From Pedobacter steynii (lineage in GTDB: Bacteria > Bacteroidota > Bacteroidia > Sphingobacteriales > Sphingobacteriaceae): 64,000 bases of DNA. Positions 26,295 to 35,500 of this stretch are shown piece after piece. The first letter of the stretch is position 1, and the number at the start of each line of letters is the position of its first letter. The notes under the pieces are model-generated. The model saw only the letters and a program-made list of their open reading frames with translations, was not told the DNA's origin and searched no databases. The translations under genes and the position numbers were made by a program. Where the stretch lies: contig NZ_CP017141.1 of assembly GCF_001721645.1 (NCBI RefSeq), forward strand, positions 4,154,001-4,218,000. The letters run 5' to 3'.

Positions 26295-28910
26295 ATGAGT
26301 CTTACTGAATATAAAAAGAAGCGGTCTTTTAAGAAAACCCCCGAGCCAAGCGGAGGGAAGGGAACTGGGAAAGAATTGCGGTTTGTTATTCAGAAACACG
26401 ATGCTTCTCATCTGCATTATGACTTTCGTTTGGAAATGGAGGGGGTGTTAAAAAGCTGGGCGGTCCCAAAGGGCCCCTCCACAGATCCTGACGTTAAGCG
26501 CCTCGCGATGATGGTTGAAGATCATCCCTACGATTACCGGAATTTTGAAGGAATCATTCCGAAAGATCAGTATGGAGGCGGAACTGTTATTGTTTGGGAT
26601 GAGGGAACTTATTCGCCCGCCGAACCTGAGTCTGATGATTTGAAAAAACAGGAAAAGCAATTGCTGCAAGAATTAAAAAATGGAAAACTTAAAATCAATA
26701 TAAAAGGTAAAAAGCTCAAGGGAATTTATGCGTTGATAAAGGCTTACGGCAGAGGCGAAAACAGCTGGCTCCTCATGAAACTGGAGGATAAATACGCAGG
26801 GCAATCGGATATTCTTCTAAAAGATAAATCAGTTCTTTCCAGGAAGACCATTGCCCAGATGGAAAAGAGGCCAGACCATGTTTATGGATCTACTCAGGAA
26901 AAAGTAACGAAAGCACTTGAAAAGAAAGTTAAAATCGTTGAGTCTGGGGGTAGCAGGTTGAAGGATTTGCTCAAAAAAGCAGTGAAAAAACCTTTTTTTG
27001 AGTGGGTTGAACCTATGTTGACGACCCTGGTGAATGAACCTTTTGATGAGCCTGGATGGATATATGAGATCAAATGGGATGGCTATAGGGCAGTTGCTTT
27101 TATGAATAAGGGAGAGGTTTCCTTAAAATCCAGGAACGATAAGCCTTTTGAGAAGAAGTTTTATCCGGTATACGAGCAATTGAAAGAATGGGGAATTAAT
27201 GCGATAATAGATGGTGAGGTAGTGGTGGTCAATGAAAAAGGAAAGGCCAGTTTTGGTGCATTGCAGAATTGGCGTAATGAATCGGATGGCGAACTCCTTT
27301 ATTATGTTTTTGATGTTCTCTGGTATAATGGATATGATCTGACCCATTTACCTTTAGTTGATCGCAGAGCGATCCTTGCAGAACTTATCCCGGAAAAATC
27401 GTCCATCTTGCTCAGTAAATCTTTTGAAACATCTGGTATAGAATTTCTCAGCGCTGTAAAACATATGGGGCTGGAAGGAATCATTGCAAAACGAGCTGAA
27501 AGCATATACAATAGCGGAGGCCGGACAACCGATTGGTTAAAGATCAAAGCCAGCAGAGGGCAGGAGGCGGTTATTGGTGGTTTCACAAAAAATGAAAATA
27601 GCAACAAACCCTTTAGTTCTCTGTTAGTTGGGCTTTTTAAGCAGGGGAAATTTATATATACCGGAAAAGTTGGCGCCGGTTTCAACATCGATACCCAAAA
27701 GGAGTTGCTTACTCAATTTCAACCGCTGATCATCGCTCAATCTCCTTTTGCGGAGGAACCGGATGTGAATAAGCCAAACCGTTTCAGTTTTGGTTCCCCA
27801 AAAGCGAGGGCCACCTGGTTAAAACCGGAGCTGATTTGTGAGGTCAATTTTGCAGAGATGACCACAGACGGTGTCATGAGGCATCCTTCTTTTAAAGGAA
27901 TGAGAGTAGATAAAAATGCAAAAGAAGTGGTGTTGGAAAAAGCAGTTGATGCGGATAAAATTATTCCTGACTTCATTAATCCTAAAGATATGTTCATCAC
28001 AAAAGGCGAAGAAACAGAAGTGAAAAAGGTAAACAGGCATGAATTAACATTTACTAACCTCAGTAAAATATACTGGCCGGTAGAAAAAATCAGTAAGCGG
28101 GACCTGATTAATTATTATGAACAGATTTCCCCTTTTATCCTGCCTTATCTGAAAGACCGTCCGCAATCTTTAAATCGCTATCCTGATGGGATTACCGGGC
28201 AAAATTTTTATCAGAAAGACGTCACGGGAAAGGTGCCGGACTGGATCAAAACTTATTTGTATCATGCTGAAGGAGACGACACTGATAAACATTTCCTGGT
28301 GGGGAATGATAAAGCAACTTTATTGTATATGGCCAGTTTGGGTTGTATTGAAATGCACCCCTGGAGCAGCACCATTAAAAAACCGGATCATCCAACCTGG
28401 TGTATTATAGACCTCGATCCCGACAAGAATTCTTTTGATCAGGTTATTGAGACTGCGCGGGTAACCAAAGCTGTTTTAGATGATATGGGGGTACCAGGAT
28501 ATTGTAAAACAAGTGGATCAACAGGTTTACATATTTATATTCCCCTCGGTAATAAATACACCTATGAACAGAGTAAGGAGTTTGCACGGATTATCGTTAC
28601 ACTCGTTAACCGGGAACTGCCTGGATTTACCAGTCTTGAACGAACTATTGCCGACCGCAAAGGGAAAATGTATCTGGATTACCTGCAAAACCGGTCACAG
28701 GCTACTATAGCTGCCCCTTATTCCCTGCGGCCTAAAGCAGGCGCCACTGTTTCTATGCCTTTACATTGGGATGAGCTGGAAAAGGGGCTGCAAATGAAGG
28801 ACTTTAACATCTTTAATGCGGTATCGAGGGCAAATAAGCTGGGCGACATTTTTAAGCCGGTACTTGGAAAGGGTGTTGACCTGATGAAAATTATTAAAAA
28901 GAACCGCTAA
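26295..28910 (+). CDS. ligD: Multifunctional DNA ligase D (PE-LIG-POL)
   Basis: Domain order as in Pseudomonas LigD. An N-terminal 3'-phosphoesterase domain (about 20-170) contains HASHLHYDFR and the WAVPKGPS segment. An ATP-dependent ligase domain (about 235-530) has the adenylated Lys260 in EIKWDGYR. A C-terminal primase-polymerase domain (about 575-865) has the IDLDPD metal motif and SGSTGLHIY. At 871 residues it is full length. The enzyme processes, fills and seals double-strand break ends with Ku in bacterial non-homologous end joining. The ku gene follows after 16 bp. Confidence 0.97.
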   Translation: MSLTEYKKKRSFKKTPEPSGGKGTGKELRFVIQKHDASHLHYDFRLEMEGVLKSWAVPKGPSTDPDVKRLAMMVEDHPYDYRNFEGIIPKDQYGGGTVIVWDEGTYSPAEPESDDLKKQEKQLLQELKNGKLKINIKGKKLKGIYALIKAYGRGENSWLLMKLEDKYAGQSDILLKDKSVLSRKTIAQMEKRPDHVYGSTQEKVTKALEKKVKIVESGGSRLKDLLKKAVKKPFFEWVEPMLTTLVNEPFDEPGWIYEIKWDGYRAVAFMNKGEVSLKSRNDKPFEKKFYPVYEQLKEWGINAIIDGEVVVVNEKGKASFGALQNWRNESDGELLYYVFDVLWYNGYDLTHLPLVDRRAILAELIPEKSSILLSKSFETSGIEFLSAVKHMGLEGIIAKRAESIYNSGGRTTDWLKIKASRGQEAVIGGFTKNENSNKPFSSLLVGLFKQGKFIYTGKVGAGFNIDTQKELLTQFQPLIIAQSPFAEEPDVNKPNRFSFGSPKARATWLKPELICEVNFAEMTTDGVMRHPSFKGMRVDKNAKEVVLEKAVDADKIIPDFINPKDMFITKGEETEVKKVNRHELTFTNLSKIYWPVEKISKRDLINYYEQISPFILPYLKDRPQSLNRYPDGITGQNFYQKDVTGKVPDWIKTYLYHAEGDDTDKHFLVGNDKATLLYMASLGCIEMHPWSSTIKKPDHPTWCIIDLDPDKNSFDQVIETARVTKAVLDDMGVPGYCKTSGSTGLHIYIPLGNKYTYEQSKEFARIIVTLVNRELPGFTSLERTIADRKGKMYLDYLQNRSQATIAAPYSLRPKAGATVSMPLHWDELEKGLQMKDFNIFNAVSRANKLGDIFKPVLGKGVDLMKIIKKNR

Positions 28911-28926
28911 CCTAAATAATTGACAA

Positions 28927-29691
28927 ATGAGATCTATCTGGAAAGGTGCAATTGGATTTGGCCTGGTGAATATTCCTGTGAAATTGTTTTCCGGGGTTCA
29001 AAGCAGTAACCTTGATTTGGATATGCTTGATGAAAGAGATCATTCCAATATCAAATTCAAACGGGTAAATGAGAAAACCCATAAAGAAGTCCCCTTCGAT
29101 CATATTGTCAAGGGCTATTTCTTAAAAGATCGGTATATTGTGCTGGACGATCATGATTTTGAGGAAGTAAAGCCGGAAAAAACGAAGGTTATAGAAATAG
29201 AAAGCTTCGTGGATATGAATGAGATCAATGCCATTTATTATGAAACTTCGTATTATACCCAGCCTGAAGCTCAGGGTAAGAAAGCCTATACCTTACTGCT
29301 CCAGGCACTGACGAAATCTAAAAAGGCAGGTGTGGCACGTTTTGTATTGAGAAATCAGGAACACCTATGTGTCATTCACCCTCTCGGAGGAATTATCGTG
29401 ATCACAAAAATTCGTTTTGAGGAAGAGATCAGGAGTACTAAAGAGTTTAAACTTAAAGATGAAATCATGATTAAACCGAAAGAACTGCAGGTTGGTCTGG
29501 CCTTAATCAATCAATATTCAGCGCCATTTGATATCACCACTTTTAAAGATGATTATGCCAAAGAGCTGTTGAAAATTATTAAGGCTAAAGCCAAAGGGAA
29601 GCGGGCGACCGTTAAAAAGATCAAACCTCAAAAAGCAGTTTCTGAAGATTTATATGAACAGTTGATGGAGAGCTTAAATAAACGGGCTTAA
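28927..29691 (+). CDS. ku: Ku protein (non-homologous end joining)
   Basis: Bacterial Ku homodimer subunit: it begins with the hallmark RSIWKGAIGFGLVNIPVKL segment and shows the KGYFLKD and ARFVLRNQEHL blocks of the Ku core. At 254 residues it is typical, with a short Lys-rich C-terminal stretch (KAKAKGKRATVKKIK) likely to contact DNA or LigD. Co-transcribed with ligD (16-bp gap) and followed by a strong hairpin terminator. Confidence 0.97.
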   Translation: MRSIWKGAIGFGLVNIPVKLFSGVQSSNLDLDMLDERDHSNIKFKRVNEKTHKEVPFDHIVKGYFLKDRYIVLDDHDFEEVKPEKTKVIEIESFVDMNEINAIYYETSYYTQPEAQGKKAYTLLLQALTKSKKAGVARFVLRNQEHLCVIHPLGGIIVITKIRFEEEIRSTKEFKLKDEIMIKPKELQVGLALINQYSAPFDITTFKDDYAKELLKIIKAKAKGKRATVKKIKPQKAVSEDLYEQLMESLNKRA

Positions 29692-29811
29692 TACAAACAA
29701 AGAGATTTTCATAAAAACACTGACTTCAAGACTCGATGATTTCGAAAAAGAAAGTAAAAGAAAAGGGGTTGAAAAAGTAATAAAGAAAAGTGGTCAATTG
29801 AGTAAGTAAAC

Positions 29812-29846
29812 AAAAAGCCGTTTCTGCTATACAGAAACGGCTTTTT
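29812..29846. terminator. Bidirectional rho-independent terminator
   Basis: Perfect 15-bp stem (AAAAAGCCGTTTCTG and its complement) with a 5-nt CTATA loop, A-run on one side and T-run on the other. It serves both the ligD-ku unit and the convergent TonB receptor gene. Confidence 0.93.
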
Positions 29847-29871
29847 ATAAGTAATGAAAGCTCAAATAAGC

Positions 29872-32277
29872 TTAAAATTTGTAAGCAACTCCTAATCTGT
29901 AATTTCTCAATGCTTCTGTCTGCCAGGCATAAGCTGCTACCGTCCCAAAATTGTAAATCTCACCGTCATACAGGTATTTATCCAGGATATTAAATACGTT
30001 TGCGTTGATTCTGATCTTACCTGATCCCCAGAAAAGTCCTCCGTCCAGGCGGAAATAATCCGGTAAAGGTTTATCGTCTGTTCTGCTCCAGCTGCCTGGT
30101 ACACGATCCATTTGCCATGAAAAACCTGCAGAAATACCCGCACCTTTCAATAGTCCGTTTTGTAGCGTGTAGCTTAACCAGCTATTTGCGGTATGTTTTG
30201 CAAAACCGGGTACCACATCTCCAGCTTTGATGCTTTCGACATCCGGGTTGGCTTTGGTTACTTTTCCATCTGTATAGGCATAATTGGCAATAAGCTGTAA
30301 GCCTTCGGTGATTTCTCCTCTAAGATCAAACTCTATACCCTGTACTCTTTTTTCACCTAAAACAACACTGTATATCCGTTGTGGATCGGTAGGATCTCCG
30401 GTGAGTTCGTTTTGTTTTACGATGCGGTAGAAAGATAAAGTAGTATTGAACTTGCTGTCAAACCAGTCTTTTTTTACACCGAATTCTGTATTAACACCGG
30501 TAAGCGGTTTAATCTTGGCACCATCCCTGAGTATTCCACTCTGAGGGATAAAGGCTTTGTCGTAAACTGCATAAACCGAAGTATTGTTATTGATAGAATA
30601 GCTCAGTCCAAACCTCGGCGAAAACTGATTTGCTTTGTTTGGATCTTCAGCACTGCTACCCCAGCTGTATTCACTGAGCTTGGTATACCTGCCGGCAAGT
30701 GTCAATCTCAATTTATTGCTGAAAAAACCGAGTTCTTCCTGAAGGTAAAAAGAGTGGTATCTGGAGCCAATTAATCCTCCGGCATCTATCGCTCTTTCTT
30801 TTAAAGGAGTTCTTCGTCTGAGGTCAAACGCATAAATTGCTGCGGGATTGGCTCCGTAAACAGGGCGTTCGTTGTTGAAAGGATTGGCCTCTGTATCTAG
30901 TTTAACACTGGCATTCCAGTCTGCTTCATATTTTTTATCACCGGCATCGAAACCAGCCAGGATCCGATGTTGAATTCCACCGGTATTAAAGTTTCCATTT
31001 AAAAATACCTGAGCCAGTTTCATACTGCTGGTTGCATCCCATATTCCGATACTACGGATGAGGGTCCCATCAGCATTTACAGTGGAAGGCCAGGCACTGT
31101 TACCCATCATATTGTAATCGTAATAAGCTCCCTGAGCAGTTAATTTCCAGTGTTCGCCAAGTTTTTGCTGAACGTTCAAAGTCAGGCTTTGATCGTTGAT
31201 TGTGGTAGGAGGAACCAAAGGATCGGATTGTGAAAAATCAACAGGAAGCGTGCCATAACCGTTCACTCCGAAAATATAGGAAGAGCCAACCTGACTGGTT
31301 TTTGCCTGCTGCAAAGTATATTCGGCAGTAATTTTTGTATTTCCGATTTCATAGGACAGAACAGGAGCAATGCTGTACCTGTCGTTATATTCGAAGTCTC
31401 TGTGCGATTTTTTGTTCTGTCCGGCCGCATTGAGTCTGAACAATAACTTGCCGTCTTCAGTGAGCTTTCTGTCAAAATCTACGGTTGTGCGGTAAAGACC
31501 ATAACTGCCGGCAGTAAGAGATACTTCCCCCTTATTAATTCCCGTAGGCTTTTTAGTGACTATATTATAAAGACCACTTGGATCGCCACTACCCAGCATG
31601 AATCCTGCTGGACCTTTCACGAATTCCACATGGTCAACAAAACTCATGTCTTCGGTGAGCGGGCCCCAGAATGAATTCACCACATTAAACCCGTTTCTGA
31701 AGGCTTGAAGCTGTGAACCCCGCATTTTGATATTGGCATACATGTCTGACCAGTGCTGGGTGCGTATCGCTCCACTTACATTTCTGATCAATCCATCACT
31801 CATGCTGATGATTTGCTGGTCTTTAAGTACCTGCTCGCTAACAATCTGGATGTTCTGGGGTGCCTCCAATAAGGGTTCGTTCAATCTTAAAGTAGCGGAA
31901 GGTAAGCTGACCTTATATTTATTTTTAATGGCTGCAATGTTGACTTCCTGTAAGGCTTCATCATTTTCTGCGAGAACAAAATCAACTGTTTTAGTTTCTC
32001 CGGCTTCAACGGAAATGTTTTTTTCTGCCGAACGGATACCTACTGCAGAGGCTTTAATGGTATAGTTTCCGGCTTTGACATGTTTTAGGGTAAATTCCCC
32101 TTTTTCGTCTGAGGTTGCACCAATGTTTTTACCCTTTAGCGTAATGGAGATCTGAGGTGCAGCTTTTCCGTTGGAGATCCGGACACTGCCTTTTATGGTG
32201 GCAGACTGTTGGGCAAAGGTGATAAAACTGCTAAGCAACATCCCTGCTGTTAGTATGAGTAGTTTGATTTTATTCAT
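29872..32277 (-). CDS. TonB-dependent siderophore receptor (FhuA/FhuE-like) with CarboxypepD-like N-domain
   Basis: An outer-membrane protein of 801 residues. It has a signal peptide (first about 22 residues, ending Thr-Phe-Ala-Gln), then a carboxypeptidase-regulatory-like beta-sandwich (about 25-110, ending VDFVLAE). Next come the plug domain (about 130-245, with LLEAPQNIQIV and the VEFVKGPAGFMLGSGDPSG segment typical of ferric-siderophore receptors) and a 22-strand barrel ending in aromatic Tyr-Lys-Phe. The plug motifs place it among ferrisiderophore receptors; the exact ligand cannot be read. It is a single-gene unit with its own promoter, flanked by two palindromic operator-like sites, consistent with iron-dependent repression. 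Confidence 0.93.
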   Translation of the reverse strand: MNKIKLLILTAGMLLSSFITFAQQSATIKGSVRISNGKAAPQISITLKGKNIGATSDEKGEFTLKHVKAGNYTIKASAVGIRSAEKNISVEAGETKTVDFVLAENDEALQEVNIAAIKNKYKVSLPSATLRLNEPLLEAPQNIQIVSEQVLKDQQIISMSDGLIRNVSGAIRTQHWSDMYANIKMRGSQLQAFRNGFNVVNSFWGPLTEDMSFVDHVEFVKGPAGFMLGSGDPSGLYNIVTKKPTGINKGEVSLTAGSYGLYRTTVDFDRKLTEDGKLLFRLNAAGQNKKSHRDFEYNDRYSIAPVLSYEIGNTKITAEYTLQQAKTSQVGSSYIFGVNGYGTLPVDFSQSDPLVPPTTINDQSLTLNVQQKLGEHWKLTAQGAYYDYNMMGNSAWPSTVNADGTLIRSIGIWDATSSMKLAQVFLNGNFNTGGIQHRILAGFDAGDKKYEADWNASVKLDTEANPFNNERPVYGANPAAIYAFDLRRRTPLKERAIDAGGLIGSRYHSFYLQEELGFFSNKLRLTLAGRYTKLSEYSWGSSAEDPNKANQFSPRFGLSYSINNNTSVYAVYDKAFIPQSGILRDGAKIKPLTGVNTEFGVKKDWFDSKFNTTLSFYRIVKQNELTGDPTDPQRIYSVVLGEKRVQGIEFDLRGEITEGLQLIANYAYTDGKVTKANPDVESIKAGDVVPGFAKHTANSWLSYTLQNGLLKGAGISAGFSWQMDRVPGSWSRTDDKPLPDYFRLDGGLFWGSGKIRINANVFNILDKYLYDGEIYNFGTVAAYAWQTEALRNYRLGVAYKF

Positions 32278-32282
32278 ATTTC

Positions 32283-32305
32283 TTATTTAGATTTATTAAA
32301 AATAA
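32283..32305. promoter_or_regulatory. Operator-like palindrome, site 1 (over the predicted transcription start)
   Basis: Imperfect palindrome: half-site TTATTTAGA, 5-bp spacer, half-site TAAAAATAA (7 of 9 paired). It covers the predicted start of the receptor mRNA. Its first 12 bp are the exact inverted complement of the last 12 bp of site 2. Confidence 0.6.
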
Positions 32306-32308
32306 TTG

Positions 32309-32339
32309 CAAAACTACATGATGTAACTTTAAAATTCAA
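32309..32339 (-). promoter_or_regulatory. Bacteroidota-type promoter of the siderophore receptor
   Basis: On the minus strand, TTG (complement of 32337-32339) is followed after 20 bp by TAGTTTTG (complement of 32309-32316), a full match to the TTG-N19/20-TAnnTTTG consensus. Predicted transcription start is near 32302, leaving a leader of about 25 nt. Confidence 0.75.
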
Positions 32340-32340
32340 G

Positions 32341-32363
32341 TTATTTAAAACAAATCTAAATAA
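32341..32363. promoter_or_regulatory. Operator-like palindrome, site 2 (abutting the -33 element)
   Basis: Half-site TTATTTAAA, 5-bp spacer, half-site TCTAAATAA (8 of 9 paired), immediately upstream of the TTG element. Together with site 1 it brackets the promoter, the usual layout for iron- or metal-responsive repression of a siderophore receptor. Confidence 0.6.
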
Positions 32364-32508
32364 TAATGAAGTGATAACTTCCTAAATCTCATTCCGGGCT
32401 ATTGCTATAATTCCTATATTGGCGGCTTCAACACACAAGCTTCTGGGATGACTGACAGACTCGACCTGGTTTCTGTCCGGAAAATCCCAGGAAAAACCAA
32501 TTATAAGA

Positions 32509-35500
32509 ATGATGAGAAAATTATTTGGGCATCCAAACCCAAAAAACACAGTTTTACTCGCACTTGCCTTACCATTACTGGTTTCCTACACCTCAGCATC
32601 GGCAGTGCCACAACCAAACCTGGTAAAACAGACAATGCAACAGCGCCTGAAAGTGATTGGTGCGAAAAAGATTAATTCTACTTCAATTGAACTCCTGTTT
32701 TCCAACAATCAGCGGTTGACACTTGACTTCTATGGCGGAAACCTTTTCCGGTTGTTCCAGGATAATTCAGGAGGATTTATCAGGGATCCTGAAGCCAAAC
32801 CTGAAGCTAAAATCTTAGTGGAAAATCCAAGAAGGCCGGTGTCAAAATTAGACCTTGCTGAGGAATCCGGGCAGATTACAATTGCTACAGATAAGATCAC
32901 CGTGTTGATCGATAAGAATACCGCTTTGCTAAAGGTGATTAACCAGGCCACCAAAACTGTTGTTCTGGAAGAAATGGCTCCTGTTAGTTTTGAAAAAGGA
33001 AAAGCGACATTGACCCTAAAAGAAAACCCTCAGGAATACTTCTATGGTGGAGGAGTACAGAACGGGCGTTTCTCTCATAAGGGAAAAGCGATCTCTATTG
33101 AAAACCAAAATAGCTGGACGGATGGAGGAGTAGCATCTCCAACACCTTTTTACTGGTCTTCAAACGGCTACGGTATGATGTGGCATACCTTCAAAAAAGG
33201 GAAGTATGATTTCGGAGCCAAAGAAAAGGGATTGGTAAAACTGTCGCACGATTCAGATTATCTGGATGTTTTTCTTATGGTAAATGATGGTGCTCCAGCC
33301 TTGTTGAACGACTTTTATCAGCTGACCGGAAATCCGGTGTTGCTGCCGAAATTCGGTTTTTATCAGGGACACCTGAATGCTTATAACAGGGATTTCTGGA
33401 AGGCAGATGAAAAAGGAATTTTGTTTGAAGATGGCAAGAGATATCAGGAGAGCCAGAAAGATAATGGAGGAGTCAGGGAATCCCTCAACGGAGAAAAGAA
33501 TAACTATCAGTTTTCAGCCCGTGCAGTCATTGATCGATACAAAAAGAACGATATGCCTTTTGGCTGGTTACTCCCAAATGATGGTTATGGTGCCGGTTAC
33601 GGGCAGACAGAAACTTTGGATGGAAATGTTCAGAACCTTAAAAGCCTAGGGGACTATGCCCGTAAGAATGGTGTGGAAATCGGATTGTGGACACAATCTG
33701 ACCTTCATCCTAAAGCAGAAGTCAGCGCCTTATTACAGCGGGATATTATTAAAGAAGTAAGAGATGCAGGCGTAAGGGTCTTAAAAACTGATGTGGCATG
33801 GGTAGGTGCTGGATATTCATTCGGACTCAATGGGGTTGCAGATGTGGCGCAGATCATGCCTTATTATGGGAATAGCAGCCGGCCATTTATCATCTCCCTG
33901 GATGGTTGGGCAGGTACGCAACGGTATGCCGGTATCTGGTCCGGTGATCAGACAGGGGGAGTATGGGAATATATCCGTTTTCATATCCCTACTTATATTG
34001 GTTCCGGCTTATCCGGACAACCCAACATTACTTCAGATATGGATGGCATTTTTGGCGGTAAAAATGCAGCCATTAACACCCGGGATTTCCAATGGAAGAC
34101 TTTTACACCGATGGAATTAAATATGGATGGTTGGGGATCCAATGAGAAATATCCGCATGCTCTCGCAGAGCCGGTGACTTCGATTAACCGCAATTATTTA
34201 AAATTGAAGTCTGAATTGATGCCTTATGCCTACAGTATTTCAAGGGAGGCAGTGAGCGGGTTGCCGATGATCCGGGCAATGTTCCTGGAATATCCAAATG
34301 CTTACACAAAAGGTACAGCTACACAATATCAATTTCTGTACGGACCTTATTTCCTGGTTGCTCCGATTTATCAGGACACCAAATCAGATGATAAAGGGAA
34401 TGATATCCGCAACGGAATCTACCTGCCCGAAGGAATCTGGGTTGACTATTTTACAGGAGCACAATACGCTGGAAACAGTATTTTAAATACCTTTGATGCC
34501 CCACTGTGGAAATTGCCGCTCTTTGTTAAAAGAGGAGCAATTATCCCCATGTCAAATCCAAATAATAATGTGGCAGAGATCAATAAAGGAATTCGCATTT
34601 ATGAGCTGTACCCTTCAGGAAAAACTTCTTTTACGGAATATGACGATGACGGAACAACAGAAGAATACAAATCAGGTAAAGGTGCTTTGACTTTAATTGA
34701 GTCCGAATTGGATCAAAAAGGTAAAGTAAGCCTGACGATTCATCCTGCCAAAGGTGATTTTAATGGATTTGTAAAAGAGAAATCTACCGAACTGAGGATA
34801 AACGTTACGGAAAAACCGAAGAAATTGACTGCTAAAATCGGAGATACTAAAATCAGGTTGACTGAGGCCAGCTCGATGGACGATTTTCTGAAGAAAGAGA
34901 ATGTATCTTTCTATGATGCCAGTCCGGATCTGAACAGGTTCGCTACAAAAGGAAGTGAATTTGAAAAAGTGAACATCATTAAAAATCCTCAGCTTTTGTT
35001 GAAATTAGCTGCTACAGATATCAGCCTGAATCCGGTTAACGTAATTGTTGAAGGCTTTAAATTTGAACCTGCAGACCAGCAACGGGTATCATCAGGTAAG
35101 CTGAGTGCTCCGGTAAATGCGACGGTTACCGATAAAAATAAAGAGGCTTATACCCTGAGGCCAACATGGAACAAGGTGAACAATGCAGATTTCTATGAAA
35201 TAGATTTCAACGATATGCATTATACGACGATCAGAGATACGAGTCTGCTGTTTGAGGGATTGCAGGCAGAAACCTCTTATTCTTTTAAAATTCGTGCAGT
35301 AAATAAAGACGGATATTCGGATTGGACAACGTTAAATTCCAGGACTAGATTTAATCCGCTGGAATTTGCCATTCCTGGAATTGGAGCCGAAACAACTGCT
35401 GAAAACCAGGAGGAATCAGGAATAGACAAATTGTTTGATTATGATGAAGGAAACATGTGGCATACAAAATGGGGGCAAAAATCAGTTCCCTTCGATATCG

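Noticed and set aside
26295..29691. Membership of LigD/Ku in the NRPS cluster or in a defence island
   Set aside because: They form a self-contained two-gene repair unit with a terminator, on the far side of a convergent gene, and such pairs are ordinary in Bacteroidota chromosomes.
29692..29811. Short Lys-rich frame after ku as a possible extra C-terminal tail or small gene
   Set aside because: Only about 14 codons from ATG to stop, no spacing or frame continuity with ku.
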